Shown here: one piece after another, positions 1-10,771 of the stretch
How positions within the stretch are numbered: position 1 is the stretch's first letter
Layout: each line of letters opens with the position of its first letter
Assembly (NCBI GenBank): GCA_036924285.1
Contig: JAYKYS010000023.1
Span: 310,001-374,000 of the forward strand
Reading direction: 5' to 3'
DNA from: Asterella californica
Lineage: Eukaryota; Streptophyta; Marchantiopsida; Marchantiales; Aytoniaceae
Length of the DNA stretch: 64,000 nucleotides
Notes under the pieces: generated by a model
What the model was told of the DNA's origin: nothing
Databases searched by the model: none
The model's input: only the letters and a program-made list of their open reading frames with translations
Made by a program: the position numbers and the translations under genes

Positions 1-1929
1 ATAGATTGATCAAGGATTCATGATTGATGTTAAAACGAGGAAGAGAAACACCTTAATTATGAAAAATTGGAAAGAATAATCTTTTGTTGATATCAATGAA
101 AATCAAAGTTAGATATTGAACGTGATAACCTTAAAATGATGGATATCGAAGTCGATAATTATAACTTAGAGAGGAGATCAAAGTTATCTCAAATATAATT
201 ATTGAGACCAATATCTATCTTTTGATGTTATGAAAAAAGAATGATACAAAAATATGTTTCTTGATATAAGTTCTTAATAATTTTGAAAATGATTGATCCA
301 AGTTTTCTATCTAATGCATCAAGACCAATATATCAAACAGTTAATTAATAAATGAAGCATTATGAGTAATATATGATGCGTAAAATATTTAGTAGTATAT
401 CAAAATAACAACTTAATAAGTAAAATATTTAGTTTAATATCAAAATAACAACTTAATATAACTTTTGAGTTAAAAAAACATCACGAGTAAGAGATATGTC
501 CGCTAAATGTTAATCATAGTAGAATGCACAATTAAGATTGATCAGCATAAAAATTACTGAGCAAAGGTGATCATTCATGGATGAAGAACTTAGAACTATT
601 ATATGTCACACATATTAATTTGAAGTTCAAACTGTAACTTATAATTATTTGAACCTATTGTTGGATTCTTAGATAAAACATCAAACATATCAAATTTTTA
701 TTTTCTATGAAGTTTGAGAAAAATAATTTAACACACTGAAAGCATATCAATGAATAGACACTAGATTTTATAGTATACAAAAATCTCAAATCACTTGGAA
801 AGAAAAATTAGAAATTCATTTTGTAATTTGGTGCAAAGAAAACAAGGAGCTTCGCTTGAAATGGAATTGTCGGGTTATGCGTTATGGAAAATCTCTTCTT
901 TTTTCTTTTTCGGTTTCACAACGACTCCCATCAGGCAGTTTCCACTACTTCTTTTAGCTTTCTGAGTTTCACCATGACTTCATTTGTCTGTTTTACAAAA
1001 CGACAAAAAATTTCTCTTTCTCTTTCGGTTTTCCCAATCTACATGTAGCTATAATACAGCATAGCAACAAATCAGTCGTAAAATGTATGACCAAGAATAA
1101 TCATTCCAACGTTAAGAACTTACAACACGATGTGAAATTGCAACTTATGATTTTTTAGATTTGATGATCTGCTATTTTGACAACACATCAAACTTATCAT
1201 CTTGAAAAAAGTTTATCAACCCTAAAATAGTCATATAAAGTATTTCACAATGAAGTAGCCCATGACCAGAGATCCCCCACCCTCCGCACCCCAGCCTAAT
1301 ACATCAGCAAACGTACTATCATTTTTCTTCCCACGAAAAATAACTTCGAGCAGATAACATGTAACCTTTAGCATAAAAAGTAAGTAAAGAAAAATCCTTG
1401 AACCATAGAGGATACAAGTCAATTATCGCAACAGATCAGCTGGTCCAGCAGTAGTCCACGTTCCTTGTTGAGTAGTAGCACGCAAGGCCCGATCACATTC
1501 CATGATTCGTCTTGAGAACCTTACAACCAATTTTCCAATCTTGTGTAAGAACATGACATTATCTGCCTCCCGGTTGACTATAGCCTCACAAACAGTTGTA
1601 ACTTGATGCACTATGTTACGATAGCTTGTGCAGTTGAGCTTGAAGACTCAATGTCTGGAGTTTCGAGAACATTAGCATGTTCAAACACGTCTGTTTTGAT
1701 ATTTTCGAACCATCGCATGTTAGTGTCAGCAATAGTTTGTCTCCCAAAAATCTCTCCAAGAGCTCCAAATTTTATGAGTGGATTTCATACCTCTTGTAAG
1801 TCGCACCAACAAAGGAAAGTGAAGTGAACATTTAAAATGTCTAGTGAACCAGCTTATAATATCCTTTTTTCAAGTCTAGTGGACATACATGATCTGGTAC
1901 ATCATTCTGCAAGTTAGTCCAAGTCGCAT
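1..1929. other. AT-rich intergenic DNA, no gene seen
   Basis: This stretch is strongly AT-rich with frequent stops in all frames. The only open frames are about 60-75 codons and resemble nothing I know. The last few hundred bases may be the decayed 3' part of the MULE element on the minus strand. I see no RNA gene or ordered repeat. Confidence 0.5.
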
Positions 1930-2532
1930 CTACAAACTCAAACACAAAGGAGTAGCTTGAGAGTGATAAGTGTGTACAACACGTTTCACTTGTCTGATCC
2001 GTGTCTGCAGAGCAGCTTGTACATGTCTTAAGCACAACTGCACGGAGCTCTTATTGAACACAATCTGCAGAGCTCGTATTTGACCGACATCCTTATCAGT
2101 TAAGATAAACGTAGGCTTCAATCCACTTACAAGCAAGGTTTCAAACCATCTGACAAGCACACTGGTGCGAACCCCCTCATCATCACCTTGAGAACCAACC
2201 CCTTTATCTTTATCTGGCATCTTGCGGCTGTAGAACATGTAAGAAAGAGGAAACCCAAAATCTCTCACATTTGCATGGATGGCAAAAAGCTTAAATCCAA
2301 CCACGTTGGTTTTAAAGATGGAATCAATGACAACCTCGGTGATGTTGTGCTTGTGCTCGACTGACGTCACGAACCCAGATATGCTACAAGTCTCATCATT
2401 TTCATAAAGAAGAACTTTGAATCTGTTCGCACTGTACTTCTCAGAGCTGATAAGATCAGAAGCGGACTGAAGCTGATTGCTAAGATTTCGAATATATGTC
2501 TTGACCCGAATGATCACAATGTGATAATTCAC
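1930..2532 (-). pseudogene. MULE-type (Mutator-like) transposase fragment
   Basis: An open frame of about 200 codons without a usable ATG resembles the MULE transposase catalytic core (FAR1/MULE type), which cuts and pastes DNA transposons. Seen: a VIDSIFKTN block, where the Asp matches the first catalytic acid, then FPLSYMFYSRK, then FILTDKDVGQIRAL, the second-acid region, followed by VQLCLRHVQAAL, the usual C-x-H motif. The frame then breaks, and another frame (about 1841-2035) takes over, so the third acid is not recoverable. Upstream on the same strand, near 3220-3110, an acidic open segment starting MSTSLDVEEV may be the old N-terminus. I see no zinc finger and no clear terminal inverted repeats. 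It is probably a dead copy. The family call is fairly sure; the limits are not. Confidence 0.65.
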
Positions 2533-4290
2533 CTGACTCGTAGTTATTCAAGAAAGATCTATAAGCTTCTGCATACAGAGAGCTCTATACAACTCAGTCT
2601 TCCCTATACAACTTAGTCTTCTTGAACGAAATATGGACAACAGTTTTCAAATATACGACAGCAGCATCTTGAAATATGGGTCGCTCATGATCACACAGAT
2701 GTTGACACATCAACACACATAATCTCTTCTCTATGTCTATGTCTATTTTGACTGAACTTCTTGATATAACTTGACCTTTACCAAGCTATCTCAGAAACCA
2801 GTAGAACTTTCAATTTTTTTTTGTGGAGACATTCTATCATTCCTAGATACACATGCAAGCAATGCAATACATACATGAGGACTCTTTGAACTAATAGAGG
2901 CACGAATATATTATACAACCACCGGTAATATCTAGAACCACATTCAAATTTCAGGCTTCACTACATTCTTCACGAAACATCTATATTTCTCCTCTAAGTG
3001 CATCTTATTGGTAGCTAAATGCAACAACTTCTCTAGCTGCAAGTCATTATCATCCAACACATCACCAGAAAAACTAATTTGAATTCTGGTTAAAATAGAA
3101 CCCCACCAATCGCCTCATCGTAGAAGATCTCATTGACCGCATCTAACAGATTATCCACCCCGCAATCTATGGTATCATCAAAATATGTTACCTCCTCCAC
3201 GTCCAAACTTGTCGACATTGACTCTGTGTCCACTACGCTGCAAACTGTTGTAACGTTTGAACTGTTTGATTCCTAAAGGATTCGCAACGTTCCTTTCTCT
3301 CATAAACATCCTTATTGACAGCGTCTGGTTACATCAGTTACAAGTAGAAATCTCAATATGAGACGTTGTATCGTACTAGAAAGTAGTTCGCTATAATGGA
3401 TCTATTCCACCGAACCCTAGAAAAAAAAAATGAATATGAGATGAAAAAAGAGAGTACCTTCTATGGTTGCAGAGACACAATAGCTACTCTCGTCTGGCAC
3501 TCATCAATCTCTCGATAGATCGACATGTTTGCACATATATACTCATCCTAAAATACTCGACACACTCTACACTCTAAAGTAGAGTTTGTCGAGACACACT
3601 CTACACTTGCATCCGCCAAGATTCAAGAAAGCAAAAAGACAAGCCGATGTGTACACAACACGAAGCGATATGAAATCACTTGCACAACACTCAACGAGGT
3701 AAATTAACACAACACGAGAATGGATTGTATGGACCGTCTGAATCTTCTGATCGCTGTTGTGCATCAACTATTCTACCCACACCCGCATAGTCTATTTGTT
3801 CGCAATGAAATCAGTCGCACGGCAATCAAACAAAGAATCAGCTGGACAAATGTGCATAAGCACACACAACTAAGAGTATGTAGATGTGCATGAATGCACG
3901 CAAAGTAGGTTGAGGACACGAGAATACGACAACCGGTTCGACAATGGACTCACGTCTCTATTCCATCAGAGTAGCCATCCGTGTTCAGTATACAGTGCCG
4001 CGATCGATGTCAACCAAATCACATCCAAAACTGACTATTATGAAAAGATGGAACTCGCGAACTGAAAAGACAATAACTTCACGCGTGAGAACGAGACATT
4101 ATACGTCGTTTTGTAAAATCATTAGAAGGTCACTGACAAGCTTCGTAAACTCGTGCGAGTCATAAATCGTCACTATAACTTCACATCTGAAGTCCACCTG
4201 GCTCGACTATCATCAATAACGTAAACGTGCGCTACACCCTGATACCCCGGTTCGCTATGCGTTGCCTCTTCTTTTTCAGACTATAAACTT
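2533..4290. other. Intergenic or decayed transposon DNA
   Basis: No gene can be supported. The part nearest 2.5-3.3 kb may belong to the MULE element, because an acidic minus-strand open segment lies at about 3220-3110. Near 3557-3610 the sequence contains short inverted copies of an ACTCTAC motif. The rest shows only short, unremarkable open frames. Confidence 0.4.
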
Positions 4291-5170
4291 GGAAAAACCC
4301 AGCTATTTACTTGACAGGTCCTGTGCGCGCAGATACTTGCTTGACAGGCCTCTCGCGCACAATACAGTATTCGACAAGACTTCTTACCGGTCACAGTCAG
4401 TTGATGACTGTCAACGTGGCACTATAGTCTGACGAGGCAGCCAGCAAATGTGGAACTAATTATTACTGTGTGACATGAAGTTTTGATTGAAGATGACGTG
4501 GAAAGGACGAGGTGTGAGTGTCTAAATAACAACATATTACTATTTACAATTTCACACGTGTTCACACCCTTTCTAAAACCTCATCCTAAAACTTCACTTA
4601 AATAACAACTTGATGTTATTTACTCTGACACGTGTGAAGTCCGGGTTCAGAATTGCCGTTAAACATTGGAATTTGAACTCAAAAATCTGGACCTCTGAAT
4701 AACAACCTGTTGTTATTATTTTGAAAAAATCCGGACCTTTCAATAACAGTTTCTTGTTATTATTTTGGGTCATCCGAATGGAATACCGCCTCCCTCCCGG
4801 TATTCCGTGGGATTCTTCAAACGTGGGAAGTGTAAATAACAACTTGTTGTTATTTAAGTGAAGTTTTTAGGACAGTGTGTTCACACGTGTGAAAATATAA
4901 AGAACAACCTGTTGTTATTTAGACAACATACACCTCGTCCGTTCCATGTCACCTTAAACCGAAACTTCACACCATGTAGTCATAATTCGAGCCACGTCAC
5001 CTTAAATCTTCTGCTCGCTATCTCATCAGACTATAGTGCCACGTTTGCAGTCACCGACTGACTGTTGTCGATAAGGGATCTTGTCAAGTACTGTATTGTG
5101 TGTGTGCGAAGCCTGTCATGTAAATATTTGTGCGCACAGGGTCTGTCAAGTAAATAACTGTGGAGAAACC
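4291..5170. mobile_element. Foldback/MITE-like element with ~320-bp inverted arms
   Basis: The left arm (about 4291-4605) matches the reverse complement of the right arm (about 4856-5170). Shared blocks run in order: TATTTACTTGACAG, CCTGTGCGC, CACAATACAGTA, GTGGCACTATAGTCTGA, GACGAGGTGT, CACACGTGT and AACTTCACTTAAATAACAAC. The whole element can fold around a centre near 4730. No coding potential is seen, so it is non-autonomous. It carries six short hairpins built on AATAACAA/TTGTTATT arms, placed symmetrically. I could not fix a target-site duplication. Long arms and a small loop fit a foldback element better than a short-TIR MITE. Confidence 0.75.
4524..4920. repeat. Six copies of a ~20-bp hairpin palindrome
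   Basis: Near-palindromes of the form AATAACAACTTGTTGTTATT occur at 4524-4545 (degenerate), 4601-4620, 4698-4717, 4742-4761, 4834-4855 and 4900-4920. They form three mirror pairs around the centre of the foldback element. Each can form an 8-9 bp stem with a 2-4 base loop. They could be transposase-binding subrepeats or by-products of the foldback's growth; this is inference. Confidence 0.7.
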
Positions 5171-6773
5171 ACATGCATGAAAGAAACTAACAAACAGCTA
5201 AATCAAAAAAATCTCGTGAAGTTATGGCCTTAGACGACTAGTACGAGTTGTGTGCAGTCACTAGCGTGATGAAACGCGAGTAGCGATATAGTAGACACAA
5301 AATTGCTAATTTGTATATTAGACATGGTTGAAATAAAATGAAATAGGTGTTTCATGACCTTTAATATTATGTACGTTTTGTTTGTTTGGTGTCCATCTGA
5401 ACCGAGAATGAAAAAGGTTGGGAAGAAATACAAGAGACTCTATCCAGGATCATCCCATTGATCTTCACCTAAAATAAACGTGGCTATAATTTTAATACTT
5501 CACTTCCGGAACAACGTACCTAGATAGTGATTACATGCTCAACCACTTTTGGGAAAAAAAGAATTTGAAATGAAAAACCTACTCGATATCGAAAGAAATA
5601 TGTGTTTTGCAAAAATCTATAATATATTTTTACAAAAATTTTAGATTTATGTATAATGATTAAATTATAATGGACTTGGAATTGCGAAAAGATCTAAACA
5701 TAACCTATAAAAAACGTGAACTCATGCGCTGCATAAACTACATGTAAAAGACTACATGTACGAAAAACATTAATTTGATCCTAGATTATACAACTAATTT
5801 ATTATCAAACCCTGCTTGACAGAAGATCAGATGATAAAATAAACTTGCTCCCCTGTGGAAAAGGGAATAATAACCTGAGGAATATACATGCAACCTCAAG
5901 TTTTTGACTCTAGACTTCGAGGTGAATATGCATCCAAAGTGACCTTCTGTCAGAAATGAAGAACAAAATAAACGAAAAATATGACAAATAAATTCACTCA
6001 CAGGATTAGTTCTAAGATTATTTGTAGTCTCTTTTGACGATATGTTTGATTAAGGTGTTGTGAAACATGAAAACAGAACTGAAAAACTCAAAATGTCTAT
6101 TACAAAAAAAGGGAAGTTGATGATCCCATAAGCTTTCATCTGCTGTCTGATGAGAGCTGACTGTACCCTACGCCCGAGTCACCCCTTAATAAAATCTCGT
6201 GACCGTACTTTGCTGTGAACCTGAAATCGTACCAGTGAAATCAGGAAGTTTTGCTGTGAACCCGGAACTATAGAAGTGAAATTAACTTTTTTTAGATTCA
6301 TAACTTCGGAACAGCACACGTAGAACTCAAAAACGATTTTAACCTATAAGTCTAGTAGAGAAAAATTTCCTGCCGAGAATATAAATACAATGTTACTATA
6401 TTCACATCCATTCATCTTCAGATAATAAATTAACATATTTGCTGCTGGTGAATATGCATGCTTAAAATCTTAAGACTTCGAGGTGAATATTAGTTGATTT
6501 CGTGCGAATCTCAACGAACCTGCATCGTCCGATCAGCTTGCAAGTAACAAGATATTGTCATTATCACGTACAGCAGGGAAATCAATAGAAGTAGAGTTAA
6601 CGTGTTGGTTGCCTGCCCAGCATCCCTGCCTAATGGTAATAATCGACAAGTGACAGGCAAATCGGAAATCTTCCGTTTGCGTCGGCAAGCAAATCCTTTT
6701 CGCAGAAATTCTGGACAAAAGCCGCAACTCGCCACACTATATTCCGGAACTCTCGAGCATACGGACCTGTGCA

Positions 6774-7393
6774 TAGGCCTCGGTCTCAGTTCAGTTCGGT
6801 TCAAACTGGTTTGAGAAAGTCTGAACCTAAATCGAAAGTGAACTGAACCATATAAACCAAAAATCATATAAACCGTTTAAACTCAAAAAATATTTAAAAT
6901 CAATAAGCTAAACCATTTAAAAAAATCTACTTTAAACCAAACCATTGTGCTTTAAAATGTATAAACCACTGTATAAACCATAGTCCAAACCGTTTAATCT
7001 GATTAACGATTTAGTTCATAATCGATATTACAAGAATTTTCAGAATTAAAAATTACACATAATGTTCTAAAATATATATTATTTGAACCGTGGATTGAAT
7101 TGTTTGAGTCACAGTTCGGACCATCTGAATCTCAACTACTTTATAGAATATTGAACCAAACAGAACTCTTTAAACGTGGATTGAATTGTTTAATTCACAG
7201 TTCGGACCATCTGAATCTCAACTACTTTAAAGAATATTGTACCAAACAGAACTCTTTAAACCTGAATCGTTATAAACGGAACTATATAAATTGTGTTCAA
7301 CTTGAACCAAACCATGGTTGACAGAACCTCAACAACTTTAAACCACGGTTTCGTGGTTCGGTTCGACTCGAACCGAACTGGGGCCAGGGCCTA
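6774..7393. mobile_element. hAT-like MITE in duplication unit 1
   Basis: This 620-bp AT-rich, non-coding element begins TAGGCCTCGGTC and ends with its approximate inverted copy GGGCCAGGGCCTA. The inverted ends share the CAGTTCGGTTC block. It is flanked by an 8-bp target duplication, CCTGTGCA on the left and CCTGTACA on the right (one mismatch). TA-G termini with 8-bp duplications are typical of hAT elements. The interior is full of degenerate GAACCGTTTAAACC-like motifs in both directions. The insertion interrupts sequence that is contiguous once the element is removed. Confidence 0.75.
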
Positions 7394-7401
7394 CCTGTAC
7401 A

Positions 7402-9183
7402 TCACTTTCGTCCACCGGGCAACCCAGCCGGAATATCGACCTTAACTCTTCGCCACAAACTGTTCTCAGAGCAACCGGGATTCCATCTGGCATTTCTGCA
7501 CACAACCGAGGCACACAAAAGACTATCTCTATCTTGTCGAGAACACACTGAATGAATATCCCAACAGGCCCTACAGTAGTAACCTGCCATACTTACTAGG
7601 TACTGAAGTACCAGAATACTCCTGTGATCGTTGCACGAAGAAAACATAAAACACGAACCACCATCGTCGTCGACTCCAGAATGACATAATAATAGGGCGA
7701 AGGTGCAAGAATCCCGCTCCCTCCAACAACTAACTAGTATTAACGTCCGGCGAACTCCCATGTGAGTATACAATCAGCACTCATTGCAGGCCCTGAGCTC
7801 GTTGTTCGGCTCTCCCCAACTATTCCGAGTCCTGGCACTGCGGATCAGCTTCCAGCATCAGTATCGATGCTTTCAAAACACAGGACATAAGAAGAGTCCA
7901 ATATGGTCCGATTTTGAATGACATGGAGCATCCATTACACACATTCTACACAGTTGCATTCTTGCAGTAAGTAACAGTATTGTAGATGACAGAAGTACAT
8001 AGTTGTACTCATAATCTCCAGACCTGTCGGATTGAAGGACAGAGATGAAGACTCCTCCGGGATACCTGCAGTTTGAAGAACACCAATTCGCGTGCCTGTG
8101 CTGGTGGTTTGGAAGACTGTCTGCTTTTCACGAGATGCGTATCATCGGTCCAAGCTGTTGCAGAGATCTTTGAAGACTAATTCGTTGTCACGAATCCACT
8201 TGGCAATAAGATCGAAGTAAAGACTGCATGTTTATGACATAACATGCATTCTCTACCTCAACCCCATTGCCTTGGAGAAATCATTTAGCCCGCTCCAGCT
8301 GTCAATCTTTTTCTCGCGTCAACCAAAAATGTAAAAAGTATCAAAAGTTTCAAGACCATCTCCTGGCTGCTCAGACCCTATAGTTTAACCTCTCATTCGC
8401 CTTCAAAGAAACAAACACCATCTGCCGTCTTCCACCTCCTTCTGTTCAGCTTCGGCCGGTGATCAATATCTGTCTTCATGTCAAAGTTTCTTGCTGACAG
8501 AAGTGTAACGCTCAACTGGAACTAAATTCGACCGAATCGGATGCTGTCTGAAACGCGCAGTCATCCTTTTCATGACGCACTTTAATTTGCAAAGGCCTTC
8601 CTCGATCTCATTATTGGATAACCGGAAGAATCCATCCATGTTTAACTCAATCTGCTCCTGGAGATTAAAACCAGGTACGAAAGAGACGAAACCTGAAATA
8701 GGACGAATAGACGAAAGCAAACTGCTTCTTCAAATAACAGCAGACATCAGGAACAAGCACGCAGAAGAATAAGCAGAAACGTATGCAACCACAGAGCTTG
8801 AGTGGCCGACCTAGCGTGCTTATGAGAGGAAGGAAAGAAGAGCGACGGTGAGGGGATCAGAAGCAAATCCAGTCCAGTCCATGCACTGTGAAAAATGGTG
8901 AAGCTCATACCGGCGAGGTTACTCGAGGCCTTCTTCTCATGGCAAACTATCCCTCAAAGACTGATGCACATGTTGAACTCCTTCCCTTCAACTAATATAC
9001 GAAGCACCTCCAGGTATGACTGAGGGAAGGAGGATCAAAAGGACGTGGGATCAACCCTTGAGGTCTTCTTGATCCTGGCATTCTGAACCTGGACGAGAAT
9101 TAGGTTCCGGTACATAATCCCAAAAACCTCATATCATTCCAGCTGCAGGTGCTGCGGTAGTTAACACGTCCTGTGCTGATGTG
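7402..9183 (-). pseudogene. Second, headless copy of the unidentified gene's exons
   Basis: Within duplication unit 1 the exon-like segments of the 13-kb gene recur in the same order: SYLEVLRILVEGKEF near 9015-8970, EQIELNMDGFFRLSNNEIEE near 8663-8600, an ARELVFFKLQ exon near 8070-8180, and LRTVCGEELRSIF...DESDVQ at 7402-7495. There is no copy of the first exon or its promoter. The part near 7836-7950 has a frameshift and stops relative to unit 2. This copy probably cannot make a full protein unless transcription reads through both units. Confidence 0.45.
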
Positions 9184-10013
9184 ATGTACGTTTTGTTTCT
9201 TTGGTGTCGAAAACAAAGAGAACTCCATCTGAACCGAGAATGAGAAAGGTTGGAAGAAATACAAGAGACTCTATCCAGGATCATCCCATTGATTTTCACC
9301 TAAAATAAACGTGGCTATAATTTTAATACTTTCACTTCCGGAACAACGTACCTAGATAGTGTTTACATGCTCAACCACTTTTGGGCAACTTTTGCTCATT
9401 ATTTGTTATCATATATATGCAATAAATCTGTAATATACTCTTACAAAAATTTAGATTTATGTCTAATGATTAAATCATAGTGGGATCTGGACTGCGAAAA
9501 GATCTAAACATCACCCAAGAAAAACGTGGACTCACGCGCTGCATAAACTACACGTACGAAAAGCATTAATTTGATCCTCAGATTATACAACTAATTTATT
9601 ATCAAACCCTGCTTGACAGAAGGGTTACATGATAAAGTAAACTTGCTCCCCTGTGGAAGAGGGAATAACCAACCTGAGTAATACACATGCAACCTCAAGT
9701 TTCTGACTCTAGACTTCGAGGTGAATATTAGTTGATTTCGTGCCAATCTCCACGAATCTGCATCGTCCGATCAGCTTGCAAGTAACAAGATATTGTCATT
9801 ATCATGTACAGCAGAGAAATCAATAGAAGTGGAGTTAACGTGTTGGTTGTCTGCCTAGCATCCCTGTCCTAATGGTAATAACCGAGAAGGACAGGCAAAT
9901 CGGAATCTTTCGTTTGCATCGGAAAGCAAATCCTTTTCCCAGAAATTCTGGACAAAAGCCGCAACTCGCCACACTATTATATTCCGGAACTCTCGAGCAT
10001 ACGGACCGGTACA

Positions 10014-10763
10014 TACGCCTCGACCCCAGTTTGGTTCGGTTCAAACTGGTATGAGAAAGTCTGAACTGAACCGTTATCGACCGAACTGGTTAAAAATCTG
10101 TTTCCACAGGGCACGGCCTCTTTTATGACCGTCCACCCTGAACCGCACATGAAAGCTCCTTATGGAAGAGTCTAATCGGCATTTATACAGATTTGGAAAG
10201 CTAAAATCTTTTAGACCAGTATTCATAGTAGCTTTCAAAGTGAACCGAACCATTTAAACCAAAAGTCGTATAAATTTAACCGTTTAAACCACAAAACCAT
10301 TTAAACCAAATCACTCAACCCACGAAACCAATAAGTTAAACCATATAAAAGAATCTGAACCAGAACTGCTTTGAACCAAACCGTTTTAAACCAAACTGTA
10401 TACACCACTGTATAAATCGTAATCCGAACCATTATCTGATTAAATATTCGATTCATATTTAGTTCACTATATTATTTATTTATTTAAATATTTAGTTCAT
10501 ATTTAATTCATACAAGAATTTTCGAGTTAAAAATTACACTATAAATGTTCTAAATAAATATATTATTTGAACCGCGGATTGAGCCGTTTAACTGGACTCT
10601 ATAGAATATCGAACCGAACTGATTTTAAACAGAACTCTTTAAACTTTAAACCTGAACCGTTATAAACCGAACCATATAAATTATGCTGAACTTGAACCAA
10701 ACCTAAACTACTTTAAACCACGGTTTCGTGGTTCGGTTCGAACCGAACTGGGACTGAGGCCTA
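10014..10763. mobile_element. hAT-like MITE in duplication unit 2
   Basis: This is the same insertion as at 6774-7393, at the same place in the second unit, now 750 bp. The flanks are CCGGTACA and CCTGTACA. Because both units carry it at the same site, it inserted before the duplication. About 130 bp of unrelated sequence (roughly 10090-10240) is present here only. Confidence 0.75.
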
Positions 10764-10771
10764 CCTGTACA

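Larger units (their letters stand above)
5369..9183. repeat. Tandem duplication, unit 1 (3.8 kb)
   Basis: This unit is directly followed by a second copy at 9184-12739. Both units start with ATGTACGTTTTGTTT and end with TCCTGTGCTGATGTG, and order and orientation are conserved throughout. The unit holds the hAT-like MITE (6774-7393) and decayed copies of exons of the minus-strand gene that begins at 13.07 kb. It keeps 561 bp (5930-6490) absent from unit 2. It has more stops and frameshifts in the exon copies than unit 2 at several places, for example in the segment around 7836-7950. Confidence 0.85.

Noticed and set aside
4501..4920. Regularly recurring hairpins resembling a CRISPR array
   Set aside because: Copies are unequal in spacing and sequence, mirrored about a centre, and in a eukaryotic foldback element without cas genes.
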